Of a DNA stretch of 64,000 bases, positions 9,211-17,842 are shown piece by piece; the stretch's first letter is position 1; every line of letters begins with the position of its first letter. The DNA comes from Paenibacillus aceti (GTDB taxonomy: Bacteria > Bacillota > Bacilli > Paenibacillales > Paenibacillaceae): contig NZ_KZ987724.1 of the NCBI RefSeq assembly GCF_003614185.1, positions 2,592,199 to 2,656,198 of the forward strand, written 5' to 3'. Under the pieces are notes generated by a model. It was not told where the DNA came from. It saw nothing but the letters and a program-made list of their open reading frames with translations, and ran no database searches. Made by a program: the position numbers and the translations under genes.

Positions 9211-11162
9211 GTAGAGTAAAGGGCTGGGTTTACCAGCCCCTCCTCATCAAACCGTACGTGCGGTTTTCCCGCATACGGCTTTCCGACATTCTTCACCTTG
9301 GGCAGTACGTACTTTTCCTTTTCCACGTCGTAACCGAGTTCAAACCCTCTCGTTGGAGTAACTCAAAGATCCCCTGGCTCGGTCTGCGTCTATGGTGTTT
9401 CTTCCTCCAGAAGATTAGCAATCTTCTTCGAATATACCAATCGATCTTACTCAGAAAACGGTTTGCTATCCCTTTATCCGCTTGGGTGTAGTAGTTCCTC
9501 CATCCTCGGATTTTTGGATTGAGTTCCCCGATCAAGTCATTTATTTTCTTGTGGAGTAGATGTCGTGAGCCCGTTATCTCTTTCACCGTCGCTCGCATTT
9601 TCTTCATCGCCTTCTTGGATGGAAAGCTTCTCAAAATATGAGCTTCCTTTCCCCCTTTGCGAGCCACTTTTAATCTCCGAAAGTGATGTCCCAAGAAATC
9701 AAAACCCACATCATCGTCCCATATGTTCACCAGCTTACTCTTCTCTAGGTTCATTTCCAGTTCCAAGCGGGTGAACACCGTTCTTAAGATGCGAATCGCC
9801 TCCATCGCTTCCGTTTTTCGGTAGCATAAAACGACTAAATCGTCAGCATACCGGACCAGCGTACCGATATGGGAGAATTGTTGCTCCCATATCGTATCCA
9901 GATAGTTGAGGTAGATATTGGCCAGTAATGGAGATATCACGCCGCCCTGCGGACTTCCCAGCTCTGATTCATAAAACTGATCATCTTTTATGATTCCTGC
10001 CTTTAACCATCCGCGGATTAGTTTCAATACTCTACGATCGTTTACTCGCCTCTCTACCAGCATCATCAGTTTCTCATGCGATATATGATCGAAGTATCCT
10101 TTGATATCCACATCGACGACCCAGTATATTTTCCCTTCATTGACCGTCGTCATGATTTTCTGGATCGCATCGTGGGCACCTCGTTTCGGGCGGAATCCAT
10201 AGGAGAAGTCCTTGAAATCTGCCTCGAAGATCCCTTCTAGCACGATTTTTGTGGCCATCTGTACCAGTCGATCTCGCAGGGTTGGAATCCCCAAGGGTCT
10301 TGTTCGACCATCCCCTTTAGGGATTTCGACTCTCCGAACGGGAGAGGGGCGGTACGTTCCATTTCTGAGTTGACCACAGGTTTCCTGGATAAAGCGTTTC
10401 TCTCCATATTCTTCGGTAATCTGCTGGATCGTTACTCGATCTATCCCCGCGCTACCTTTGTTTGCTTTGATCTGTTTCCACGCGTAGGTCATGATATCTT
10501 CCCGGTAGATCTTGTCATAGAGGGCATGAAATCGACGTGTCGGTTTTTCCTTAGCCGCAAGGTATAGAGTTCTTTGTAGTTGTCGAGCTTTTTCTTTGGC
10601 GTAGTTAGCCTTTCGGGCATTCACTCGCTCTTACCTCCTCAGTTCCCATGAATGAAGTGGGGTATTGTCTTTTGACGCCCTTCCCTCCGCAAGGTTATGT
10701 TGTCCTTTGCCTCATCAGTACTATGGCCCCCTCCGACTCCCTTCCCACGGATTCCCATTTCACCTATTTAGGCTTATAGGTTCACCATTTACGTATTTTT
10801 TTCGTGTGGGTGAGGGTCTCCCTAGTTCCAGACATAACTTTCTCCACATGCCGACCCCTATACACCGGAGAGTTCTTCCGCACTGCGATCCAAGTTCTTC
10901 ATGCGTTCCATGGCCTTCACCCTTTCGCTCGGGGCTCGGCACTCTCTTTTCCTCCCTTTGAGGTAGGTTAACCTTGACGATGCGGTAGGGTTCATTTTCA
11001 TTACGGCCTGTGGATTTGCTTCACATGTTTTTTTTTACATGCTTTTTACAGGGCTTCAGTCCACGAATTTCGTCGTAGACTGCCTGCTAGCTACGGGGCA
11101 GCTTGGTCTTTACCCCGACTGAACTTTCATCAGTTAGTTATGCCTAGCTTGGCTAGGCGCGC
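9211..11162 (-). mobile_element. Group II intron, complete, about 1.95 kb
   Basis: The minus strand carries a domain V hairpin (CCGTATGCGG, GAAA-type tip, CCGCACGTACGG, about 9250-9280), a domain VI stem GGGGCTGG/CCAGCCC (about 9222-9240) and a 3' end CTCTAC at 9211. An intron-encoded reverse transcriptase lies inside. The 5' end is placed at 11162 where the sequence reads GCGCGCC, one base off the usual GUGYG. Boundaries are fixed by the target: joining GTTTCGTT (ending 11163) to AGAATTC (from 9210) rebuilds the GTTTCGTTAGA core of the Rep I repeats. The domain V sequence resembles subgroup IIB (moderate certainty). Confidence 0.88.
9293..10624 (-). CDS. ltrA: Group II intron reverse transcriptase/maturase (LtrA type, no endonuclease domain)
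   Basis: 443 residues. Reverse transcriptase blocks are clear: PLGIPTLRDRLVQ, SYGFRPKRGAHDAI, GSPQGGVISPLLANIYL and the catalytic YADDLVVLC near residue 256. A maturase (X) domain follows, ending near KINDLIGELNPKIRGWRNYY. The protein stops soon after with no HNH endonuclease region, so integration would use an existing 3' end such as a replication fork. A GTG start at 10624 follows GGAGG by nine bases. It splices and mobilises the surrounding intron. No frameshift is seen, so it may be active. Confidence 0.93.
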   Translation of the reverse strand: MNARKANYAKEKARQLQRTLYLAAKEKPTRRFHALYDKIYREDIMTYAWKQIKANKGSAGIDRVTIQQITEEYGEKRFIQETCGQLRNGTYRPSPVRRVEIPKGDGRTRPLGIPTLRDRLVQMATKIVLEGIFEADFKDFSYGFRPKRGAHDAIQKIMTTVNEGKIYWVVDVDIKGYFDHISHEKLMMLVERRVNDRRVLKLIRGWLKAGIIKDDQFYESELGSPQGGVISPLLANIYLNYLDTIWEQQFSHIGTLVRYADDLVVLCYRKTEAMEAIRILRTVFTRLELEMNLEKSKLVNIWDDDVGFDFLGHHFRRLKVARKGGKEAHILRSFPSKKAMKKMRATVKEITGSRHLLHKKINDLIGELNPKIRGWRNYYTQADKGIANRFLSKIDWYIRRRLLIFWRKKHHRRRPSQGIFELLQREGLNSVTTWKRKSTYCPR

Positions 11163-11345
11163 AACGAAACCAGGTAACGCTATTTGCACCAAAAGGCGCC
11201 TCAAAAAATGATAACGAAACTGGATAACGCTATTGAGCATGATTGGCTGCTTAAAGCCTGAATTTAGCTCAAATAGCGTTATGGAGTTTCGTTAGATTCG
11301 AGGGAGCTTTGTTTTGGAGCAAATAGCGTTCTGTAGTTTCGTTAC
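11163..11345. repeat. Rep I composite repeat, copy 1 (interrupted at its left end by the group II intron)
   Basis: Four related units. Two read forward (11163-11187 and 11211-11236, core AACGAAAC then TAACGCTATT) and two are inverted (11268-11302 and 11318-11345, core CAAATAGCGTT then GTTTCGTTA). Linkers are also shared with the copy at 52724-52915, for example GATTCGAG and TTGTTTTGGAGC between the last two units. The whole can fold into a long imperfect cruciform or RNA hairpin. No coding content. Confidence 0.8.
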
Positions 11346-11358
11346 GATATCAATTGCT

Positions 11359-11813
11359 TTACCAAGCGTAAGCTTGCGGCGCAGAACCACCAGGGCCCGG
11401 GAAAATCTCATCGAGACGCTTCAGCACAGCTTCATCCAGCTCGATCTCACAGACACGAAGTGCGCCTTCCAGTTGCTCCAGGGTACGCGGGCCGATAATC
11501 GGAGCGGTCATGGCAGGGTGGACCAGCGTCCAGGCTAGGGCAACATTGGCTTCGCTCTCGCCAAGCTCATGGCAGAGCGCCGCGAACTCATCAAGCTGCT
11601 TCGCATGCTGCTCGTAGCGCGGGTTCCTCTCGGTTCTCGAGCAAAATTACTGGAACCGAGATAGCCGATCTTCCCAAAATTAATCCCCGCATCCAAAGCG
11701 GCATCCATAATCCGGAAAGCTTCCTTCTCATCCGTCGATACGCCAAAATTCATCGTACCCAGGCATAATCGGCTTACCTTCAATCCTGAACGTCCCAGCG
11801 CAGCATACTTCAT
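11359..11813 (-). pseudogene. Aldo/keto reductase remnant with internal deletion and frame change
   Basis: From an ATG at 11813 (AAGGAG nine bases upstream) the frame reads [20 protein letters not shown] and [10 protein letters not shown], the start of an aldo/keto reductase, then jumps straight to [12 protein letters not shown], which normally lies some 100 residues further on. After that the frame shifts, and the genuine C-terminus, beginning [14 protein letters not shown] and including [12 protein letters not shown], continues in another frame to a stop at 11359-11361. The catalytic Asp/Tyr/Lys/His region is missing. It is therefore a dead gene, next to the intron insertion. Confidence 0.85.
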
Positions 11814-11877
11814 CCGAACACACTCCTTATCAAAATTCTTCGGAAAGAAAATAGTTGGTTCCCTTTCCATTATAGGG

Positions 11878-12315
11878 TTAATATGGTTCGGATACTACGC
11901 CTTTTTTCAGAATAATATTGGCATACAGGGCACGCTCTCCAGTGGAGACCACCGCGTAAGCCCGCTTGGCCCGTTCATAGAATGCAAATCTCTCTATCTC
12001 TTCAAAAGCATCCGGCTGGGCATGATACTTCGCGACGATCCTCCGATAATGCTCCCATATAGGCGTCTCCACCGGATCTCCCGGAGTTACAGCCATAAGC
12101 GCAACTGGATGCTCCACATACGAGTCGAGGGGAAATAACGGTAATACGGCTTCTAGCAGCTCCGATACACCATGCCCGTCACAGCGTACCAGCCGCTGGG
12201 CATGGCTCGCCGCCGGGAAGTTCCCGTCGGCGAACACAATTTCATCGGAGTGGCCCATTTCCATCAATATTTTGATCAGCTCGGGCGAAATCAAGCTGGA
12301 AATTCCTTTTAACAT
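11878..12315 (-). CDS. fucU: L-fucose mutarotase (RbsD/FucU family)
   Basis: 145 residues starting [17 protein letters not shown], with the family motifs [14 protein letters not shown] (residues 21-34) and an [13 protein letters not shown]-terminus. FucU interconverts the alpha and beta anomers of L-fucose so that the isomerase can use all of it. The start at 12315 is supported by GGAGGT eight bases upstream and overlaps the end of the kinase gene by seven bases. An in-frame earlier ATG would add a kinase-overlapping tail and is unlikely. Last gene of the fucose operon. Confidence 0.88.
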   Translation of the reverse strand: MLKGISSLISPELIKILMEMGHSDEIVFADGNFPAASHAQRLVRCDGHGVSELLEAVLPLFPLDSYVEHPVALMAVTPGDPVETPIWEHYRRIVAKYHAQPDAFEEIERFAFYERAKRAYAVVSTGERALYANIILKKGVVSEPY

Positions 12316-13814
12316 GGCATGACCTCCATCAGTTGCTGATATCGTGCGTAAGCATTCTGCCATTCGGCCTGCTGCTCCGGTTCATAGGTGCTTATTGGAA
12401 AAGAAGCCTTCACCAGCTCCACGCCCTCCTGCATATCGGCTAGATAACCTGCGGCCTGCAGCTGCACCAGCATATTGCCGATCGCGCTAGCCTCCACCGG
12501 CCCGGTCCATACTGGTCGGCCGATCGCCCCCGCCGTGAAGCGACATAGCAGTTCATTCTGAATGCCGCCGCCGACCATATGCAGCCCCTCGAACGCCGCT
12601 CCCGTCAAATGCTCGGCCTGCTCCAGCACCATGCGGTATCTGAGTGCCAGGCTCTCCAGAATACAGCGCACCGTCTCGCCGATCGTCAGCGGCTCAGGCT
12701 GCCCGGTATCACGGCAGTAGCTCACGATTTCCTCCGGCATACTGTCCGGGTTCATGAATCGCAGATCATCGGGATCGATCAAGCTGCGAAAGGGCTCTGA
12801 CGCTTCGGCCTCAGCCACCAGCTGCGGATAAGTGAGTGATTGACCCTCCAGCTCCCAAATCCGCTTGGATTCCTGGAGAATCCATAGGCCCATAATATTT
12901 TTTAGCAAATGGAAGGTTCCGCCTGCCCCTCCCTCATTAGAAAAATCCTGCTTTAATACCTCAGAATGAAGAAGAGGCTGTTTCATCGGGGTTCCGAGCA
13001 AGGACCATGTCCCGCAGACGAGATAGGCAAAGGTCTCCGATGAGAAGGGCACGGCTGCCGCCGCCGATTCCGTATCATGCGATGCAGCAGCCATCACCTT
13101 CAATCGCGGTACGCCCAGCTCTGTGCTAATCTCCTCCGTCAGTACGCCAATTTCCGTTCCCGGTTGCACCGGATCGATGAATATGGAATCAGGCAATCCC
13201 AGCTCCTGCATCAGTGCCCTATTCCATGCCTTCTTACCCGGATCATATAACTGAGTCGTCGTCGCCATCGTAAATTCACAGGCCATGCGCCCCGTCAGAA
13301 AATAGTTCAGCAAATCAGGCGTCAGCAGCAGCGTCTTGGCTGCATCCAGCTTCGGAGAGTTCGCCTTCTTCATCGCATACAGCTGGTACAGCGTATTGAA
13401 AGGCATGAATTGCAGACCGCTCTCAGCGAATAGCCGCTCCGCCCCCAGCTTGTCGGACAACTCCTCCACTAGCCCCTCCGTCTGACGGTCACGATAATGA
13501 TACGGGATGCCAAGCAGCTCACCATTTGCATCCAGCAATCCGAAATCTACGCCCCAGGTATCGATCGCACAGCTCTCCGGTTTGTAGCCAAGCTGAAACG
13601 CCTTGCTGATGCCCGTTTTAATTTCCTGAAGCAATCCAAGCGTATTCCAGTGCAGATGCTCGCCGATCCGGACAGGGGTATTGGAAAATCGGTGAACCTC
13701 GGTCATCCTCAGTTGCTTGCGACCACCTGCCGGGTTCTCGACAAGCTCGCCAATCATAGCTCTCCCGCTGCCCGCCCCCAGATCAAATGCCAAGACCGTT
13801 GGTATGTGAGTCAT
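12309..13814 (-). CDS. FGGY carbohydrate kinase, L-fuculokinase or rhamnulokinase
   Basis: About 501 residues. N-terminal phosphate motif LAFDLGAGSGRAMIG, a central CAIDTWGVDFGLLD substrate-site motif, AAASHDTESAAAAVP and a C-terminal MVGGGIQNELLCRFTA. These match the rhamnulokinase (RhaB) branch of the FGGY family. Operon context with an L-fucose isomerase, a class II aldolase and a fucose mutarotase argues that it phosphorylates L-fuculose in vivo; L-rhamnulose cannot be excluded. ATG at 13814 (GGCGG eight bases upstream) is preferred over a GTG nine bases earlier. Confidence 0.87.
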   Translation of the reverse strand: MTHIPTVLAFDLGAGSGRAMIGELVENPAGGRKQLRMTEVHRFSNTPVRIGEHLHWNTLGLLQEIKTGISKAFQLGYKPESCAIDTWGVDFGLLDANGELLGIPYHYRDRQTEGLVEELSDKLGAERLFAESGLQFMPFNTLYQLYAMKKANSPKLDAAKTLLLTPDLLNYFLTGRMACEFTMATTTQLYDPGKKAWNRALMQELGLPDSIFIDPVQPGTEIGVLTEEISTELGVPRLKVMAAASHDTESAAAAVPFSSETFAYLVCGTWSLLGTPMKQPLLHSEVLKQDFSNEGGAGGTFHLLKNIMGLWILQESKRIWELEGQSLTYPQLVAEAEASEPFRSLIDPDDLRFMNPDSMPEEIVSYCRDTGQPEPLTIGETVRCILESLALRYRMVLEQAEHLTGAAFEGLHMVGGGIQNELLCRFTAGAIGRPVWTGPVEASAIGNMLVQLQAAGYLADMQEGVELVKASFPISTYEPEQQAEWQNAYARYQQLMEVMPC

Positions 13815-13830
13815 TCGTGGCACCGCCTGT

Positions 13831-14490
13831 TCATTTCATTTTTTGCAGCAGCTGAATCCGGTAGTCCTCGCTCTCCAGCGCCGCAATAGCCTCTACCTCT
13901 TCCTCCGTAAGCACCGATAGCGTGCCCGCAGCCTTGGCGGCCAAATAAATTTTGGCGCTCTCTTCCACCACTTGCGTGCGATAGTAGGCCTCACGCAGAT
14001 TCCTGCCCGTAGTGACAAGCCCATGGTTCCCCAATAAAATCGAGCTGGCCTCGTTCACCTTCGCGGCTACGGCATCAGCGAGCAGATCGGTCGTCGGGAT
14101 GACATAAGGAATGAATGCGGTGCGCCCGACCAGAGCGGCTTGATCCGGGAACATGATCGGCAGTTCTTCAGCGATTAGGGTAAAAGCAATGCAATGCGAC
14201 GGATGCGTATGCACGATCGCTTGAATATCCGGGTTGCAGCGGTAGGCGTACAGATGCATCAGCACTTCGGAGGACGGGCGCAGACCATTATCACCTATTT
14301 CACCGCTTGGGATGTCCACCTCGACCCATTCCTCCGGCCGGATCTCCTCCAGGGCAAAGCCGCTGGGCGACAAATACATTTTGTCTCCGGCACGGGCACT
14401 GATGTTGCCGCCCGGTCCTACGACAAGGCCGTGGTCGACAATTTTTTGCGCATATTTGCATAGTTCATTGCGGGTATCTATATTTTGCAT
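13831..14490 (-). CDS. fucA: L-fuculose-phosphate aldolase (class II aldolase)
   Basis: 219 residues. GPGGNISAR (near 26) and SPSGFALEEI are the substrate phosphate contacts; an EVLMH stretch and HTHPSH near 90 with a later GNHGLVTTG give the zinc ligands and family signature. It splits L-fuculose 1-phosphate into dihydroxyacetone phosphate and L-lactaldehyde. The start is set by AGGAGGAG before the ATG at 14490; longer reading into fucI is not needed. No lactaldehyde dehydrogenase or reductase is adjacent, so that step is encoded elsewhere. Confidence 0.9.
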   Translation of the reverse strand: MQNIDTRNELCKYAQKIVDHGLVVGPGGNISARAGDKMYLSPSGFALEEIRPEEWVEVDIPSGEIGDNGLRPSSEVLMHLYAYRCNPDIQAIVHTHPSHCIAFTLIAEELPIMFPDQAALVGRTAFIPYVIPTTDLLADAVAAKVNEASSILLGNHGLVTTGRNLREAYYRTQVVEESAKIYLAAKAAGTLSVLTEEEVEAIAALESEDYRIQLLQKMK

Positions 14491-14506
14491 TTTGTTGTTT
14501 CTCCTC

Positions 14507-16297
14507 CTATTTATACAACGGTCCGAAGTTCTCGCAAGCCCGGAAATCCGCGCCCTCGCTCTGCTCTGTACCGAATAAGCCCCAGGCGCGTGGACGGAAC
14601 ACCTTCTCCTTCGGCACATTATGCATGCTTACCGGAATCCGCAGCATGGAGGCGAGTGTGATCAGTTCCGCGCCAATATGGCCGTAGCTGATCGCCCCAT
14701 GATTAGCCCCCCAATGATCCATCACATCATAGACGCTGGTGAAGGCGCCGCTTCCCGTCAGAGTCGGTGCGAACCAGGTCGTCGGCCAGGTTGGATCGGT
14801 ACGCTTGTCGAGCGTATCATGTACTTCCTGCGGCAGATCGACCGAGTAGCCTTCGGCAATTTGCAATACCGGGCCAAGACCTTTGACGATATTAAGTCGG
14901 GTCATGGTCATCGGCATGCCGCCGCGGGTCAGATAGTCTGTGGAGAAGCCACCGCCGCGGAAATATTCCACCGAAGCCGGACGCCATTGGGTTGCTTTCA
15001 AGGTGGATTGCACCTCTTCATCAGTGATTTCCCAGAATGGCTTCATCGCAGGCTGGCCATCGATCTGCTGCTCGCCCGTACCGTCCAAGGCTGCGGAGCC
15101 GGAATTGATCAGATGAAGGATACCGCCTGCTGCGCGACCTTCCAGCTTATAGCCGGTGACGCGCTCCACGGAAGCTGGGCTCCAGTACGTTCTAACGTCG
15201 GCAAAGATTTGCGCCGTATTCGTAAGTAGACTAGCGAACAGCATGCCGACCCCGTTCAAGCTGTCATTCTCTGTGGCAACTGTAAACGGCGCTCTTTTCC
15301 CGTTCCAGTCAAAGGAGGAATTCAGCATCGTCTCCATAAAGTCGCCGTTCGGGAAGTGATCCGTCCACTGCCGTTGGCCCTGGAAGCCCGCCGCAATGGC
15401 GTGATGTCCATTCGCTTCCTCGCCGAAGCCCAGCTCCGACAGACGTGGATTGCCGATCATCAGATCGCGAGCGATCAGCGTCATTTTGACCACAGTCTCC
15501 CACTCCTGATCCTTACGCTCACGGGAAGTCTGCAAATGCTCCGGATTATTATCAGGCCCCTCTGCGCAATTCTCTTTCACCCAAGTGAGCGCCAATTGAT
15601 ATTCCTCAGGATCGTAGATTTCCTCTTCAATCCGTCTCGTAAATTCACTCATGTCGATATATTCGTTGCGCATGCCAAGATACTCCTGGAAGAAGCTGTC
15701 GTCCACGATCGAGCCGGCGATGCCCATCGCTACTGAGCCCATCGACAAGTACGCTTGATTCCGCATGATCGCTACAGCCAGACCACTACGGGCAAACCGC
15801 AGCAGCTTCTCCTGCACATCAGCTGGAATTTCGCTATCTCCCTCATCCCGCACATCCTCACCATAGATGCCGAAGGCCGGAATTCCCTTCTGGGCGTGTG
15901 CCGACAGCACGGCTGCCAGGTAGACCGCTCCGGGACGTCCTGTTCCATTAAAGCCCCAGATCGCCTTAGGCGTACTGGCGTCCATATCCATCGTTTCCGT
16001 TCCATAGCACCAGCAAGGGGTCACTGTAATCGTCAGGCCAACCTCAGCCTTTCTGAATTTTTTGGCAGCCGCTTCCGCCTCGGCGACCCCGCCGATACAA
16101 TTATCCGCAATCACGCATTCTACCGGATCGCCATTCGGGTATCTGAGCTCAGACGTCAACAGCTTGGCGACAGCCTCCGCCAGATTCATCGTCTGCTCCT
16201 CCAGTGATTCCCGCACACCTCTTCTTCTACCGTCTATCGTCGGACGAATCCCGATCTTCGGAAACCCGTCTTTCCATCTGTAATCGCTTGCAACCAT
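14507..16297 (-). CDS. fucI: L-fucose isomerase
   Basis: 596 residues, the normal length for FucI. The N-terminus reads [20 protein letters not shown], the family's characteristic opening, and the sequence continues with [22 protein letters not shown] and [14 protein letters not shown]. The enzyme converts L-fucose to L-fuculose using Mn2+ and is the entry point of the pathway. It is the first gene of the operon, with GGGAGG before its ATG. The regulator gene transcribed away from it at 16991 is a likely controller. Confidence 0.95.
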   Translation of the reverse strand: MVASDYRWKDGFPKIGIRPTIDGRRRGVRESLEEQTMNLAEAVAKLLTSELRYPNGDPVECVIADNCIGGVAEAEAAAKKFRKAEVGLTITVTPCWCYGTETMDMDASTPKAIWGFNGTGRPGAVYLAAVLSAHAQKGIPAFGIYGEDVRDEGDSEIPADVQEKLLRFARSGLAVAIMRNQAYLSMGSVAMGIAGSIVDDSFFQEYLGMRNEYIDMSEFTRRIEEEIYDPEEYQLALTWVKENCAEGPDNNPEHLQTSRERKDQEWETVVKMTLIARDLMIGNPRLSELGFGEEANGHHAIAAGFQGQRQWTDHFPNGDFMETMLNSSFDWNGKRAPFTVATENDSLNGVGMLFASLLTNTAQIFADVRTYWSPASVERVTGYKLEGRAAGGILHLINSGSAALDGTGEQQIDGQPAMKPFWEITDEEVQSTLKATQWRPASVEYFRGGGFSTDYLTRGGMPMTMTRLNIVKGLGPVLQIAEGYSVDLPQEVHDTLDKRTDPTWPTTWFAPTLTGSGAFTSVYDVMDHWGANHGAISYGHIGAELITLASMLRIPVSMHNVPKEKVFRPRAWGLFGTEQSEGADFRACENFGPLYK

Positions 16298-16483
16298 GAC
16301 TATTTCCTCCCTTTACTGTGATCTATCTTCATTCTAGTAGGAGGCTGGAAGGGCGATAACCCACTATGCTGTCTTTTAACTGGAGGGGGTGGTCAATATA
16401 GTGTACCTGGGGGAGGGAGTGTAATGTATAATAACAATTATAGGAATATATTCAAATGAACATCTTCTTTAAGGAGGATTGAA

Positions 16484-16894
16484 ATGCTTAGTAAATTAAT
16501 GTCATCCTTCATATCGGCTCTGATTATTTCATTGTCATTTACGTTCTTTAGCGAACAGGGTAAAGAGGCCACCAGCGTTTTGTATTACACGGCGACTCAT
16601 AAATTTATGACAGGCTTTGTTATTCTATTGCTCTTATATATCTGTATTGGCATCCCGGCTTCATATGTCGTTGACAGGGCGATCTATCGAGCCAGAAAAC
16701 CGCTTATCACATTGCTATTATATTTCGTCATGGGTTCCATCATTGGCATGGCTTTCTTAATCATGAACCCCTCAAATCACCCTGCTTCAGCAATACAACT
16801 CATTGTTATTTTCGGATGCGCCAGTACAGTCTTCTATTTATGTCAATACCTAATGGATAGACTGGCGAGAACATTCCGCAAACCAAGAAATTAA
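16484..16894 (+). CDS. Small four-span membrane protein of unknown function
   Basis: 136 residues. Four hydrophobic segments can be seen: SFISALIISLSFTFF, a second around FMTGFVILLLLYICIGI, a third around LITLLLYFVMGSIIGMAFLI and a last one around LIVIFGCASTVFYLCQYL. AAGGAGG lies seven bases before the ATG. I do not recognise a family. It sits between the fucose operon and the AraC regulator, on the regulator's strand, but nothing ties it to sugar use. Confidence 0.75.
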   Translation: MLSKLMSSFISALIISLSFTFFSEQGKEATSVLYYTATHKFMTGFVILLLLYICIGIPASYVVDRAIYRARKPLITLLLYFVMGSIIGMAFLIMNPSNHPASAIQLIVIFGCASTVFYLCQYLMDRLARTFRKPRN

Positions 16895-16990
16895 TAGGGA
16901 ATCATAGGGTATGGGGTTAACCTTTTTTCAGATGACCCAAGATTATGGCATAATGAAGTTAGAATGCTATGTTATCGGGAGGGAACCGTT

Positions 16991-17842
16991 ATGCCCAAGA
17001 TTGAGATCCCCCATCAAAAAAGCGATACCTTCCGCTTTAAAAGAATCCCGGAGCTGCTCTTCGCCGGCAAGGTGGAGGATGAGAGCTTCTTCTATGCGCC
17101 ACCGCAGATTCATGATTTTTGCGAGATCATCTATGTTGTGGAAGGAACCGGTGAGTTCTCGATCGGTGGAAAAAACTACGTTCTGCAGCAAGGGGATGTA
17201 GCCATCTATAATCCCGGCGTTCCTCATGAGGAGCGTTCTTCGAGCGAGGTCCCGTTCAAGGTATTCTATTGCGGTCTGGATAACCTGCATATCGAGGGGG
17301 TCCCTTACGGGATGCTGCTCCCCCCTTACGTAGACCCGGTCATTTCCTGTGAGAAATACGCTTATCGGGTGGAGAGCTATCTGTCGGAGATGCTGCAGGA
17401 ATGCGATTCCCAGGTTCTAGGCTATGAGACGCTCAGCAATAACCTGTTGATGTCGCTGATTACGCTGATCTATCGCATCGTCGATGTGAAGCATCAGTTC
17501 CAGGAGCTGAAGGGCAAGAATGAAATATCGCTGCGGACGAAGGAGTTTATCGATAAGAACTATACCCAGAGCATCACACTCAAGGATATCGCCGACACGC
17601 TCTATGTCAGCCAGCACTACCTGTCCCACCGCTTCAAAAAAGACCTGGGCGACTCGCCCGTGAATTACCTGATTAACCGCAGGATTGAGGAAGCCAAGCG
17701 ACTGCTGGTGGATAGCAACATTCCGGTTCACGAAATCGCCGCCCGCGTCGGCTACAGCAATGACAAATATTTCTCGATGCTGTTCAAGAAGGTCACTGGC
17801 CAGACGCCGACGGCGTTTCGGGAGGGGGAACGCAGAAAATAG
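16991..17842 (+). CDS. AraC family regulator, probable controller of the fucose operon
   Basis: 283 residues. An N-terminal cupin sensor (HDFCEIIYVVEGTGEFSIGG, then QQGDVAIYNPGVPHEE) is followed by a C-terminal double helix-turn-helix: SITLKDIADTLYVSQHYLSH and IPVHEIAARVGYSNDKYFSM. The start at 16991 has GGGAGGG eight bases upstream; an earlier in-frame ATG lacks such a site. It is divergent from fucI with one small gene between, the usual arrangement for a sugar-responsive activator. Its inducer is inferred, not seen. Confidence 0.9.
   Translation: MPKIEIPHQKSDTFRFKRIPELLFAGKVEDESFFYAPPQIHDFCEIIYVVEGTGEFSIGGKNYVLQQGDVAIYNPGVPHEERSSSEVPFKVFYCGLDNLHIEGVPYGMLLPPYVDPVISCEKYAYRVESYLSEMLQECDSQVLGYETLSNNLLMSLITLIYRIVDVKHQFQELKGKNEISLRTKEFIDKNYTQSITLKDIADTLYVSQHYLSHRFKKDLGDSPVNYLINRRIEEAKRLLVDSNIPVHEIAARVGYSNDKYFSMLFKKVTGQTPTAFREGERRK

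Noticed and set aside
9293-10624. Reverse transcriptase as part of a diversity-generating system for the tail fibres
   Set aside because: Maturase domain, flanking domain V/VI and the repeat-reconstituting boundaries show a group II intron. No template/variable repeat pair was seen near the fibres.
10665-10961. 98-codon plus-strand frame in the intron
   Set aside because: Falls in the structured RNA part of the group II intron and lacks coding signs.
14621-15229. 202-codon plus-strand frame
   Set aside because: Antisense to fucI, which is complete and unmistakable.
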